Positions 51,211-60,014 of a stretch of DNA of 64,000 nt are shown piece after piece; within the stretch, counting starts at the first letter, position 1, and each line of letters starts with the position of its first letter. Below the pieces are notes generated by a model. It saw only the letters and a list, made by a program, of their open reading frames with translations. It was not told where the DNA came from and made no database searches. This DNA is from JANPCX01 sp050916095. GTDB taxonomy: Bacteria; Pseudomonadota; Gammaproteobacteria; Burkholderiales; Burkholderiaceae_C. The stretch spans positions 1,178,001 to 1,242,000 of the forward strand of contig CP050901.1 in assembly GCA_050916095.1 (NCBI GenBank). Reading direction: 5' to 3'. The translations under genes and the position numbers were made by a program.

Positions 51211-53085
51211 ATGAGCACTTTGGTTCTGGCCCGCAAATACCGCCCTCGCAATTTTGAGTCCCTGGTGGGCCAGCAGCATGTGGTGCAGGCATTGGCCAAT
51301 GCGCTGACGCAGCAGCGTTTGCACCATGCTTATTTGTTCACGGGCACGCGTGGCGTGGGCAAAACCACGGTGTCGCGCATTTTGGCGAAAAGCCTCAATT
51401 GCACGGGGGCTGACGGCCAAGGAAACATCACGGCCACGCCCTGCGGCGTGTGTGATGCCTGCCGCGACATTGATGCCGGCCGTTTTGTGGACTACGTGGA
51501 GCTAGACGCTGCCTCCAACCGCGGTGTGGATGAGATCAGCCAGTTGCTGGACCAAGCGGTTTACAAGCCCGTGATGGGGCGCTTCAAGGTCTACATGATC
51601 GACGAGGTGCACATGCTCTCGAACACGGCCTTCAACGCCATGCTCAAGACGCTGGAAGAGCCGCCCGACTATTTGAAGTTTGTGCTGGCCACGACCGATC
51701 CACAAAAAGTACCGCCCACGGTGTTGTCGCGTTGCCTGCAATTTAATTTGCGGCCCATGGCCCCACAAACCGTGCAGGAACATTTGGTGACGGTGTTGGA
51801 GGCGGAGGCTTTGTCGGCGGAGTTGGGCGCGCTGCGTTTGTTGGCGCGGGCGGCCAAGGGGTCGATGCGTGATGCGCTGTCGCTCACCGACCAAGCGATT
51901 GCGTTTGGTGGTGGCGCGCTCACCGAAGCGGGCGTGCGCCAGATGTTGGGTGCGGTGGACCGCAGCCATGCCGTGCGTTTGCTAGATGCGCTGAGTCAAA
52001 ACAATGGTGCGGTGTTGGTTCAAATTGCTGATCAATTGCGCGAGTTGGGTCTGTCAGCTTCGGGCACTTTGGAAGAAATGGCTGACCTGCTGCAACAAAT
52101 GGCGGTTGAGCAAGCTGTGCCGGGTGCACTCGATGCGAACGATCCCGATGCGCCTGCGGTAGCCCGTTTGGCTGCTGCGTTTGCCGCCGACGAAGTGCAA
52201 CTGGCCTACAGCATGTGTTTGCATGGCCGCGCCGAACTCGGTTTGGCCCCGGACGAATACAGTGGTTTGGTGATGGTGCTGCTGCGTTTGTTGGCGTTTC
52301 GGCCCGGTGGTACCAAGCCTGCGGCGAGCACGCAGCGGGTTGAATCAAGTGGCGCGGCACAACTGGTGCCCGCGCAGGCCCATGCCGCCGCCGCACCAAC
52401 GTCTGCAGCGCTGCTGGCCAGTCGGCCAGTGGCGATATCGCGTCCTGTGGTGCCGACCGTGGCACCCGTGCAGGCAGCGCCGACCTCGCTCACGAGACCC
52501 GTTGCACCGCCCGCCACAGTGGCACCGAATGAACCACCTGCGTGGCTGGACGAGCCCGCACCTTGGGAAGAAGAGGGCAGCTCCAGCGCCGCTGAACTGG
52601 CTGCCAACGTGGCTGCGCCTGTGGCCCACGCTGTGGCCGTATTAGCCAAGGTTGCCAGCCCGGTGATGGCGGTGGTCACCACGCCCGAAGGAGACCGCTG
52701 GACCGAGGTGGTGAAGGCGATGGTTGCGGCTGGCTCGGTTCAGGCCTTGGTGCGCGAGTTGGCCATGCAAGCGCAATGCGTGGGCGTGGACGAAAAATCG
52801 CAACCGGCACTGTGGCATTTGCGGGTTGAGCGTGAAACCCTGCGCGCGGCCGCCCACGTCGAAAAACTACAAACAGCCTTGAGCCAACTCTTGCAATGCC
52901 CGGTTCGTATGGAGGTGCAAGCGGGTGTCGCACTGGACAATCCCGCCTTGCGAGCCCAGGCCGAGAAAGAACGCCGCCAACAAGAGGCTGAAGTGCTGGT
53001 GCAGAACGATCCCTTGGTGCGCGAGATGATGAGCCAATTCAAGACTGCACGCATCGTGCCGGGTTCGATCCGGCCGCTTGTTTGA
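51211..53085 (+). CDS. dnaX: DNA polymerase III subunit gamma/tau
   Basis: About 624 residues. The clamp-loader ATPase at the N-terminus has Walker A GTRGVGKTT, four zinc cysteines (NCTGADG, then TPCGVCDACRD), Walker B/DEAD-like KVYMIDEVHML and the SRC motif (VLSRCLQFNL). A Pro/Ala-rich linker (about 390-480) leads to the tau C-terminal domain. I prefer ATG 51211 (MSTLVLARKYRP) over 51202. It assembles the replisome's sliding clamp. No obvious slippery frameshift site was seen in the tau region. First gene of dnaX-ybaB-recR. Confidence 0.95.
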   Translation: MSTLVLARKYRPRNFESLVGQQHVVQALANALTQQRLHHAYLFTGTRGVGKTTVSRILAKSLNCTGADGQGNITATPCGVCDACRDIDAGRFVDYVELDAASNRGVDEISQLLDQAVYKPVMGRFKVYMIDEVHMLSNTAFNAMLKTLEEPPDYLKFVLATTDPQKVPPTVLSRCLQFNLRPMAPQTVQEHLVTVLEAEALSAELGALRLLARAAKGSMRDALSLTDQAIAFGGGALTEAGVRQMLGAVDRSHAVRLLDALSQNNGAVLVQIADQLRELGLSASGTLEEMADLLQQMAVEQAVPGALDANDPDAPAVARLAAAFAADEVQLAYSMCLHGRAELGLAPDEYSGLVMVLLRLLAFRPGGTKPAASTQRVESSGAAQLVPAQAHAAAAPTSAALLASRPVAISRPVVPTVAPVQAAPTSLTRPVAPPATVAPNEPPAWLDEPAPWEEEGSSSAAELAANVAAPVAHAVAVLAKVASPVMAVVTTPEGDRWTEVVKAMVAAGSVQALVRELAMQAQCVGVDEKSQPALWHLRVERETLRAAAHVEKLQTALSQLLQCPVRMEVQAGVALDNPALRAQAEKERRQQEAEVLVQNDPLVREMMSQFKTARIVPGSIRPLV

Positions 53086-53135
53086 GTTGCATCCAGAACA
53101 GAACCAACCCGTCAGATTTTTTTGGAGAGAACACC

Positions 53136-53462
53136 ATGATGAAAGGCCAAATTGCCGGCTTGATGAAACAAGCCCAAGCAATGCAAGACAACCTCAAACG
53201 CGCCCAGGACGAGCTCGCCACCATGGAAGTGGAAGGCCAGTCGGGGGCGGGTTTGGTGAAGATCACCATGACCTGCAAACACGACGTGCGCCGCGTCACC
53301 ATCGACCCGAGTTTGCTCGCCGATGACAAAGACATGCTCGAAGATTTGGTGGCCGCCGCTTTCAACGACGGTCTGCGTAAGGCGGAAGCCGTGAGCAGCG
53401 AAAAAATGGGCAAACTCACCGCCGGCATGCCCATGCCACCGGGCATGAAGTTTCCGTTTTGA
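53136..53462 (+). CDS. YbaB/EbfC nucleoid-associated protein
   Basis: The 108-residue protein starts MMKGQIAGLMKQAQAMQDNL, with GGAGAGAAC just upstream of ATG 53136. It has the YbaB core (GLVKITMTCKHDVRRVTIDP, then EDLVAAAFNDGLRKAEAVSS) and the glycine-methionine tail AGMPMPPGMKFPF. It binds DNA as a dimer. Its place between dnaX and recR is conserved in many bacteria. Confidence 0.95.
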   Translation: MMKGQIAGLMKQAQAMQDNLKRAQDELATMEVEGQSGAGLVKITMTCKHDVRRVTIDPSLLADDKDMLEDLVAAAFNDGLRKAEAVSSEKMGKLTAGMPMPPGMKFPF

Positions 53463-53507
53463 GGCGGGTGTCTCACCTATTAGCCTTTTTGAAATTTATG
53501 ACAAACA

Positions 53508-53583
53508 CAAATCCGTTCGCACTGAGCCTGTCGAAGTGCTGCACCGAGGTACGCACGGGCTTCGACAGGCTCAGCCCGAACGG
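53508..53583. repeat. REP-like inverted pair between ybaB and recR
   Basis: CCGTTCGCACTGAGCCTGTC and its partner GACAGGCTCAGCCCGAACGG face each other around CACCGAGGTACGCAC, a spacer also seen in other copies. It separates genes that are normally adjacent. Confidence 0.85.
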
Positions 53584-53638
53584 TGTGCGGTGTCCGAATT
53601 TATGAAAAGCGCTATAGGTGTGGATGTGACGCACCACC

Positions 53639-54226
53639 ATGGCTGAGCCCGCGCTGCAAGCTTTGATCGATGCCCTGCGCCATTTGCCTGGCGTGGGCGT
53701 GAAGTCCGCGCAGCGCATGGCCTTTCACTTGCTGCAGCACAACCGCCCTGGGGCTGATCAACTGGCCAACGCCTTGCAGGCCGCTTTGACGGGCATAGGC
53801 CACTGCGAGCGTTGCTACACCTTCACCTCAGATCCCATTTGCCACACCTGCCTGGACCCCACACGTGATGCCAGTGTGTTGTGTGTGGTGGAGAGTCCAG
53901 CCGATCAAGCTGCACTGGAGCGCAGTGGCAGCTACAAGGGGCTGTACTTTGTGCTGATGGGGCGGCTCAGCCCACTCGACGGTGTGGGGGTGGACGACAT
54001 CGGTATCAAACCCCTCTTGGAGCGGGCCAGCGATGGGGTGGTGCAAGAGGTCATCGTTGCCACCAGCTTCACCGCGACGGGTGAGGCCACCGCCCATGTA
54101 CTGGCGCAAACCTTGAAGGCGCGTGGACTGCGCGTGACACGTTTGTCGCGCGGCGTGCCTGTCGGCAGTGATTTGGAATACGTGGACCTGGGCACCATTG
54201 CCTACGCGCTGTCGGACAGACGCTAA
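53639..54226 (+). CDS. recR: recombination mediator RecR
   Basis: The 195-residue protein has a helix-hairpin-helix (LRHLPGVGVKSAQRMAFHLL), a four-Cys zinc finger (HCERC, ICHTC around residues 52-70), the Toprim domain (VLCVVESPADQAALERSGSY) and the C-terminal Walker-like HhH (ARGLRVTRLSRGVPVGSDLE). With RecO and RecF it loads RecA at gaps. Normal length. The preceding REP pair separates it from ybaB. Confidence 0.96.
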   Translation: MAEPALQALIDALRHLPGVGVKSAQRMAFHLLQHNRPGADQLANALQAALTGIGHCERCYTFTSDPICHTCLDPTRDASVLCVVESPADQAALERSGSYKGLYFVLMGRLSPLDGVGVDDIGIKPLLERASDGVVQEVIVATSFTATGEATAHVLAQTLKARGLRVTRLSRGVPVGSDLEYVDLGTIAYALSDRR

Positions 54227-54239
54227 CCAACCGAATACG

Positions 54240-54644
54240 ATGCAATCACCCGTGCTGACCCTTTGGTGTGTGCTTGCCGCCGCGCTGATGCCAATTCTTT
54301 GTGCCGGCATTGCCAAATGGGGCGCGTTCGGCAAAGCTCGCCGCGATGGGGGCTTTGACAACCATGATCCCCGTGATTGGCTGGCCAAGCAGCAGGGCTA
54401 CCGCAAACGCGCCAACGCCGCCCAGGCCAATTGTTTTGAGGCCTTGCCTTTTTTTATTGGGGCTGTGCTCTTGGCCTTGCAAATGCAAGCGCCACTGGAC
54501 AAGGTCAATCTCTTGGCCTTGTGTTTTGTCGGTTTGCGCGCTGCGTTCGTGCTGCTCTATTTGGCCGACCAAGCCACTATGCGCACCGCCGCGTGGGTGG
54601 CCGCTTTGGCGGTCAACGTGGCGCTGTTGTTTGCGGGGGCCTGA
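54240..54644 (+). CDS. MAPEG-family membrane protein
   Basis: The 134-residue protein has four membrane helices (LTLWCVLAAALMPILCAGIA; CFEALPFFIGAVLLALQMQ; LLALCFVGLRAAFVLLYLA; TAAWVAALAVNVALLFAGA) and the MAPEG pattern RANAAQANCFEALPFF. The family includes glutathione-dependent membrane enzymes, though bacterial members are mostly uncharacterised. ATG 54240 follows recR after 13 bp, so the two may be co-transcribed. Confidence 0.85.
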   Translation: MQSPVLTLWCVLAAALMPILCAGIAKWGAFGKARRDGGFDNHDPRDWLAKQQGYRKRANAAQANCFEALPFFIGAVLLALQMQAPLDKVNLLALCFVGLRAAFVLLYLADQATMRTAAWVAALAVNVALLFAGA

Positions 54645-54684
54645 GCCCCTGTTGAATTTCCTCAAACTCAAGACAAACCCAACG

Positions 54685-54783
54685 CGTTCGCCCTGAGCCT
54701 TGTGGAAGCGCCGGTGCCGAGGTACGGGCTGGTTTCGACAAGTTCTGTCCTGAGCGCCGTTCAAGGGGCATTCCGAACGGATT
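54685..54783. repeat. REP-like inverted pair between MAPEG and mltD genes
   Basis: GCGTTCGCCCTGAGCCTTGT and GGCATTCCGAACGGATTC bound a diverged pair with the ACCGAGGTACGGGCTGG-type spacer. It lies between convergent genes and could act as a bidirectional terminator. Confidence 0.75.
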
Positions 54784-54834
54784 CTGGGTCGTCATGTTTT
54801 ATGGCAAATTCGCTGGTGTTGCCACGACCTCTGC

Positions 54835-56511
54835 TTACTTTTTCGCCACTTGCGTGGATCGTTTATTTGTCGTCGTTTTGGTGCTGGGCGCTGCCGTGCG
54901 TTTGCTGCCGCTTGACACAGCGGTTTTGCGCACAGGCGCTGCATTTTTTCTTGATGCCGAAGCGGTGCGGGTGCTGGCAGATTTTTTCCCCGACACATTG
55001 GGCAAAAACAGCACCAAAGATTCACCGGTTTTGAGTTTGGCTTTGGCGTCCAGTTGATTCCATTCGCGCAACTGCGCCACGCTGACACGGTGGCGGTTGG
55101 CAATGCTGGTGAGCGTGTCTTTGGCGCCTACTTTCACTGTGGCGCGGCGTTTGGCGGGCACATCGGCCGCCAAGGTGATGCTGGCGTTGTCCGCAATACG
55201 TTCAGACACGTCGTCGTGTTTGTGGGTGCCGCGTGTGACCAGCAGTGTAGAGCCCGCCTTGACCAACATGCCTGACGGAATCCTGTTCACGCTGCGCAGG
55301 TCAGCGACTTCCATGCCCACCTTTTGCGCTGCCTCTTGCGGACGCATGGTGCTCGGAGCCACCCAAGCTGTCCATGTGGCCAAGGGGCCTTTGTGGGTTT
55401 TGATTTGGCGAACAAACTCTTCTGCGTTGTCATAGGGCAGCAGCAGTTTCGGGGTGGCTGCGGCCAGAATGACTGGCTTGTTCATTTGAGGGTTGAGCGT
55501 GCGAAATTCTTCAACGCTCAAACTCGACAATTTGGCCGCCAGTTCCACATCAATGTCACGCTCAATGGGTACCGCCAAGAAGTAAGGGTGATTCTCCAGC
55601 GGGGGCAGCGTGATTTTGAAACGCTCTGGCTGCGCAATGATGTTTTTGACTGCTTGCAGCTTGGGCACGTAGTGCTGTGTTTCCAAAGGCATCTTCAGGC
55701 TGAGGTAGTCGGTGGGCAAGCCTTGGGCCTGGTTGCGTTTGATGGCGCGCTGCACATTGCCTTGTCCCCAGTTGTAAGCCGCCAAGGCCAGATGCCAGTC
55801 GCCGAACATGCCGTGAAGTTGTTGCAGGTAGTCCAGGGCAGCGCGGGTGGAGGCGAGCACGTCGCGCCTGTCGTCGCGGAACATGTTTTGTTTCAGGTCG
55901 AAATCCTTGCCTGTTGCGGGCATGAACTGCCATATGCCCGAGGCTTTGGCGGACGAGATGGCTTGCGGGTTGAATGCGCTTTCGATGAAGGGCAGCAAGG
56001 CCAAGTCGCTCGGCATGCCTCGGCGCTCCACTTCTTCAACGATGTGGAACAAATAACGTCCACCGCGTGTCGTCATGCGCTGCACGTAGTCGGGGCGGCT
56101 GGCGTACCACTGCTCTTGCTGGCGCACGAGGTCGGTGTCCAAATCTGGCATGACCAAGCCGGCGCGCAAACGCTGCCACAGGTCTTTGCGTGCGACTTCT
56201 TGTGCGGCTTTGTCGTCCAGGTTGACTTTGACGTCGGGGCGCAGGTCGTCTATGGGTTGCCCCGCCGCCAAGCTGGCGATGGGGTCAGGGGCATCGGCGG
56301 CTGCGGATTTCGTTTTGTCAATGTCCGAGGGTGCAGGCGCTTGGGCGTGGATGTCGGCTGTGGCCACCGACACGGGAGCTGGCGCAGCCGGGGCCGTGGT
56401 CGGTGGCGTGGAACAAGCGGACAAGGCGACAAGCAGCGCGGCCAGGCCGATTGGGGTCAAAAAACGGCCGATGTTTGAGCGGTGGGTTGGGATCAAAACG
56501 TGTTCTTCCAT
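54835..56511 (-). CDS. mltD: membrane-bound lytic murein transglycosylase D (MltD-like)
   Basis: About 558 residues. A lipoprotein signal peptide with lipobox LSAC (Cys33) precedes an SLT domain with the catalytic Glu in LLPFIESAFNPQA, the SAKASGIWQFMPATG block and ALAAYNWGQGNV. A LysM-type peptidoglycan-binding domain follows (VKVGAKDTLTSIANRHRVSV), then a basic Ser/Thr-rich tail. It cleaves peptidoglycan from the outer membrane side. I start at ATG 56511 (MEEHVL) because residues before it lack homology. It overlaps gloB by 19 bp, as commonly seen for gloB-mltD. Confidence 0.92.
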   Translation of the reverse strand: MEEHVLIPTHRSNIGRFLTPIGLAALLVALSACSTPPTTAPAAPAPVSVATADIHAQAPAPSDIDKTKSAAADAPDPIASLAAGQPIDDLRPDVKVNLDDKAAQEVARKDLWQRLRAGLVMPDLDTDLVRQQEQWYASRPDYVQRMTTRGGRYLFHIVEEVERRGMPSDLALLPFIESAFNPQAISSAKASGIWQFMPATGKDFDLKQNMFRDDRRDVLASTRAALDYLQQLHGMFGDWHLALAAYNWGQGNVQRAIKRNQAQGLPTDYLSLKMPLETQHYVPKLQAVKNIIAQPERFKITLPPLENHPYFLAVPIERDIDVELAAKLSSLSVEEFRTLNPQMNKPVILAAATPKLLLPYDNAEEFVRQIKTHKGPLATWTAWVAPSTMRPQEAAQKVGMEVADLRSVNRIPSGMLVKAGSTLLVTRGTHKHDDVSERIADNASITLAADVPAKRRATVKVGAKDTLTSIANRHRVSVAQLREWNQLDAKAKLKTGESLVLFLPNVSGKKSASTRTASASRKNAAPVRKTAVSSGSKRTAAPSTKTTTNKRSTQVAKK

Positions 56512-57257
56512 TGTCGAAGTGCTGCAAACACCTGCACGGCTTCGCTGCTCTGCGCACCGTGTTGCAACGCTTGGTCCATGACGCCTGCGACATGCACACG
56601 CAGGAACGGGTTGATGCTCAGTTCGCGTCCAATACTGGAGGGCAGGGTGGACGCTTGTTGTTCGCGTGCGCCTTGGCACCAGGCCAGGTGCATAGCGACG
56701 TCTAGGTTGTCGGGTTCTACCGCCTGCGCGAAAGCCAAATTCGCAAGCGTGTATTCGTGGCCGCAGCATACCCGAGTGCTGCTGGGCAAGGCTGCAAGTC
56801 GTTGCAAGGACTGGTGCATTTGGGCGGGTGTGCCTTCAAAAAGGCGACCACAACCGCCGGAAAACAAGGTGTCGCCGCAGAAAACGATGGGCTCGCCACT
56901 GGCTTCGGAAAAATAGGCCACATGCCCGGCCGTGTGGCCTGGAATGTCCATCACCGTCCATGCTTGCCCGAGCAAATCAAAGCTGTCACCTTCCCCAACA
57001 GGCGTGTAATGAGAGGCTATGGTTTCGCGGGCAGGGCCCCACACAGGCCCCTTCAAAACAGAACGCAGGCTCTGAAGGCCTGCGGTGTGGTCGTGGTGGT
57101 GGTGGGTCACTAGAATGCCCGCCAGCGTCAGATTTTTTGATGCGAGCAGCTGTAGCACCGGCGCACCATCCCCTGGGTCCACGACGATGGCGCGTTGGTC
57201 ATCGTGCAGCATCCAGATGTAGTTGTCCGTCAAAGCGGGTAGTGCAATCAGTTTCAT
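56493..57257 (-). CDS. gloB: hydroxyacylglutathione hydrolase (glyoxalase II)
   Basis: The 254-residue metallo-beta-lactamase-fold enzyme has the metal motif THHHHDH (51-57), further ligands in DIPGHTAGH and FCGDTLFSGGCGRLFEG, and the glutathione-binding C-terminal part (CCGHEYTLANLAFA, then PSSIGRELSINPFLR). It hydrolyses S-lactoylglutathione to lactate and glutathione. It overlaps mltD and is divergent from the methyltransferase gene, with the two starts overlapping by 2 bases. Confidence 0.96.
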   Translation of the reverse strand: MKLIALPALTDNYIWMLHDDQRAIVVDPGDGAPVLQLLASKNLTLAGILVTHHHHDHTAGLQSLRSVLKGPVWGPARETIASHYTPVGEGDSFDLLGQAWTVMDIPGHTAGHVAYFSEASGEPIVFCGDTLFSGGCGRLFEGTPAQMHQSLQRLAALPSSTRVCCGHEYTLANLAFAQAVEPDNLDVAMHLAWCQGAREQQASTLPSSIGRELSINPFLRVHVAGVMDQALQHGAQSSEAVQVFAALRQWKNTF

Positions 57258-58146
57258 GGCAGACCAGCGCGCGATTATAAGTTTGGCCCAGTGGCTGCAT
57301 ACCCCTGCCGGTGCGGACCTGCTGGCGTGGGAGCAACAACAGCTCGACGCTGCGGTGGTGGACCTCTTCGGCTTTCACGCTCTGCAGCTGGGCATGCCCG
57401 CCTTGCAAGGTTTGCGAGACAACCGCATGCCGCACCGCTGGCTGGCGGTGGATGCATCCGACATCGAACAATTTCAAACGCAGGATGTAGGTGCCACCCA
57501 AGCATCGGTTCAATCGCCTCTGTTGCAAAGCCTGAACCACCCCCGTACCGTAGAACCGTGGTCGAGGTCCTATTCCGTTGCGCCATCTATGGTGTGTGAC
57601 TTTGACGCTTTGCCCCTGGACACCAACAGCCTGGATTTGGTGGTGATGCCGCATTCCCTGGAGCTGGCAGAGGATCCACACCGGGCTTTGGGTGAGGTGG
57701 ACCGCGTATTGCGACCCGAGGGCCATGCGGTGATTTTGGGATTCAACCCGACGAGCTTGTGGGGCTTGCGCCAGCGACTGGGCCATGTGCGGCGCAGCGT
57801 GGGTTTGGGGAAAAACAAACCCTTGTTCATGCCACGCGCCGGTGAATTCATAGGCTACCGCCGCTTGCGCGACTGGTTGCGCTTGTTGAGTTTTGATGTG
57901 GTGTCTGCACGTTTCGGCTGCTACCGGCCGCCCTTGAATTCGCCTGTCTGGCTGGAGCGCTGCGCTTGGATGGAAAGCGTGGGCGAGCGTTGGTGGCCGG
58001 TGTTCGGATCGGTCTACATGCTGGTGGTGGTGAAACGGGTACGTGGCATGCGCTTGGTGGGCTTGGCCCCTGCAAGCAAAACACGCAAACAAGCGGTCCC
58101 TGCAGCAGTGGCGCATCGCCGCAAACAATTTTTTGGTAACGAATGA
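57256..58146 (+). CDS. SAM-dependent methyltransferase (class I)
   Basis: About 296 residues starting MADQRAIISLAQWLHTPAGA. The methyltransferase core has the post-I and motif II regions in LPLDTNSLDLVVMPHSLELA and EVDRVLRPEGHAVILGFNPT. The glycine-rich motif I is unusual or absent, so the substrate and even activity are uncertain. A gene like this between gloB and rnhA is, as I recall, common in Burkholderiales. The stop overlaps rnhA as ATGA. Confidence 0.82.
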   Translation: MADQRAIISLAQWLHTPAGADLLAWEQQQLDAAVVDLFGFHALQLGMPALQGLRDNRMPHRWLAVDASDIEQFQTQDVGATQASVQSPLLQSLNHPRTVEPWSRSYSVAPSMVCDFDALPLDTNSLDLVVMPHSLELAEDPHRALGEVDRVLRPEGHAVILGFNPTSLWGLRQRLGHVRRSVGLGKNKPLFMPRAGEFIGYRRLRDWLRLLSFDVVSARFGCYRPPLNSPVWLERCAWMESVGERWWPVFGSVYMLVVVKRVRGMRLVGLAPASKTRKQAVPAAVAHRRKQFFGNE

Positions 58147-58637
58147 GCACACTTCCGTCTTCCGAAACAACGCCCCACATCGCCCGTCCCTTGGTCGTCA
58201 TTTATACCGACGGGGCTTGCAAAGGCAACCCAGGTCGCGGCGGCTGGGGTGCCTGGCTGTCGAGCAAAGGTAAAGAGATTGAGCTTTTTGGCGGTGAGAT
58301 GTCCACCACCAACAACCGCATGGAACTCACGGCCGTGATTGAAGCCTTGGCATCGCTCAAACGCAGCTGCGAGGTGCACATTTACACCGACAGCCAATAC
58401 GTTCGTCAAGGCATCACCGAGTGGATACACAACTGGAAAAAACGCGGCTGGAAAACTGCCGACAACAAGCCCGTGAAAAACGCCGACCTGTGGCAGCGTT
58501 TGGATGCGCTGCGCGACCTGCATCGAGTGGATTGGCGCTGGGTCAAGGGCCACTCGGGCGATCCCGGCAATGAGCGTGCCGACATGCTGGCCAATCGGGG
58601 TGTGGAGTCGGCAGTGGCCCCACCGCATGGGGCTTGA
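58143..58637 (+). CDS. rnhA: ribonuclease HI
   Basis: The 164-residue enzyme has the catalytic residues D23 (VVIYTDGACKGNPGRGGWG), E61 (TNNRMELTAVIEAL), D83 (VHIYTDSQYVRQG) and D147 (HSGDPGNERADMLAN). It removes RNA from RNA-DNA hybrids. It overlaps the methyltransferase gene by 4 bp. dnaQ, which often follows, is not here. Confidence 0.97.
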   Translation: MSTLPSSETTPHIARPLVVIYTDGACKGNPGRGGWGAWLSSKGKEIELFGGEMSTTNNRMELTAVIEALASLKRSCEVHIYTDSQYVRQGITEWIHNWKKRGWKTADNKPVKNADLWQRLDALRDLHRVDWRWVKGHSGDPGNERADMLANRGVESAVAPPHGA

Positions 58638-58726
58638 GTGGCATATATGAACAGGAGATAAGCATTCTCAAGTTCATTCATCTACATTAGCCAGTCTTTG
58701 CCAATTGTTGTAGTTGAGGTTGTCGG

Positions 58727-59981
58727 ATGGCGTTGAAGAAACTGCACTTTGTTGTTGTCGTACTCGCCATGGGAGCTGCTTTGGGGGCGGCCTATTGGTT
58801 GCAAAACCGCGGTCCGTCGGACCTGGCCCGTTCAGCCCCTTCTGTTGGTGCCAACACGCCAGCCACTCCAGCAACGGGTGAACGCAGCGGCCCCGTGGCT
58901 GTGGAGGTGGCCAAGGTTGAGTCGGCTGACTTAAAAGACGAAACCCAAGCCATCGGTACCTTGCGATCCAAGCAGGGCGTGATGCTGCGGCCTGAGGTCA
59001 GCGGTCGTGTGAAACAACTGGGATTCTCAGACGGCCAAGCCGTCAAACGTGGCCAGTTGTTGGTCCAACTGGACGACGCCTTGCAAGCGGCGCAAGTCCA
59101 GCAAGCCTTGGCCCAAGCTGGCATTGCGCAAACCCAACTGCAGCGCAACCGCGAACTCTTGGCGCAGAACTTTGTCAGCCAAAGTGTGGTGGACCAGGCG
59201 CAAGCTAATTTGCAAGTGGCGCAGGCCCAGGTGGCCTTGTCCCAGGCGCAGCAGGCACGCATGCGCATCGTTGCACCTTTCGACGGGTGGGCGGGCATTC
59301 GTTTGGTGAATGTGGGCGACTACGTCAAAGACGGTGCCGACCTCATCAACGTGGAAGACATCTCCAGCATGCTCGTGGACTTTCGTTTGCCTGAGCGCGT
59401 CATCAACCGTGTCAGAACTGCACAGGCCGTCACCGTGGTGCTGGAGTCCTTGCCGGGCAAAACCTTCACGGGCCAAGTTCAGGCGCTGGACTCTCAAGTC
59501 GATGCCAACGGACGGTCAGTGCTGGTGCGCGCCAAGCTGCCCAACGCACAGGGTTTGCTCAAACCGGGCATGTTTGCCCGCACCGGCATTGTTTTTTTCC
59601 GAGCGCGCGGGTGCCTTGGTGGTTCCAGAAGAAGCGCTCGTGCCTCAGGGCGGTAAGCAGTTTTTGATCAAGGTGGTGAGTGCGTCTGAGCCCGGCAAAC
59701 CGCCGGTGTCTCAACGCGTAGAAGCCAAGATTGGGTTGCGCGTGCCGGGCAAGGTGGAAATTCTGGAAGGCATTGCGTTGGGAGACTCCATCGTCACCGC
59801 CGGTCAAGCGCGACTCATGCGTGCGGACGGTTTGCCGCTGAAGGTGGTGGAGATGGGGCGGGGCCAAGGCAGTGGTGCGCGGCGCGCTGGCGCTGGGGCG
59901 TCTTCGCCCGCAGCGGCGGCGGCCTCTGCCAGTGGCGCACCGGGCGTGGCTTCTGGTGCCGCGTCCAATGCAGCTCGCTGA
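58727..59981 (+). pseudogene. RND efflux membrane fusion protein, frameshifted at a T7 run
   Basis: The first frame (58727 onward) encodes the N-terminal membrane helix and the MFP barrel-sandwich and coiled-coil domain (LRSKQGVMLRPEVSGRVKQL; RIVAPFDGWAGIRLVNVGDY; LKPGMFARTGIVF). At 59592-59598 a run of seven T shifts the frame, giving a stop near 59656. The correct continuation (SERAGALVVPEEALVPQGGK, then GLRVPGKVEILEGIALGDSI) is in the +2-shifted frame to 59981. With six T the two frames join into one 417-residue adaptor. Either the gene is broken, this is a sequencing error in a homopolymer, or slippage at T7 makes some full-length product. The downstream pump gene starts 33 bp later. Confidence 0.85.
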
Positions 59982-60014
59982 GCCTCACGCCGACTGCATT
60001 TTGGAGTTCCGCCG

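Noticed and set aside
51703..51712. CAAAAAGT in dnaX as a programmed frameshift site
   Set aside because: It lies in the ATPase domain, far upstream of the gamma/tau boundary, and no suitable stem-loop follows; frameshifting there would give a useless product.
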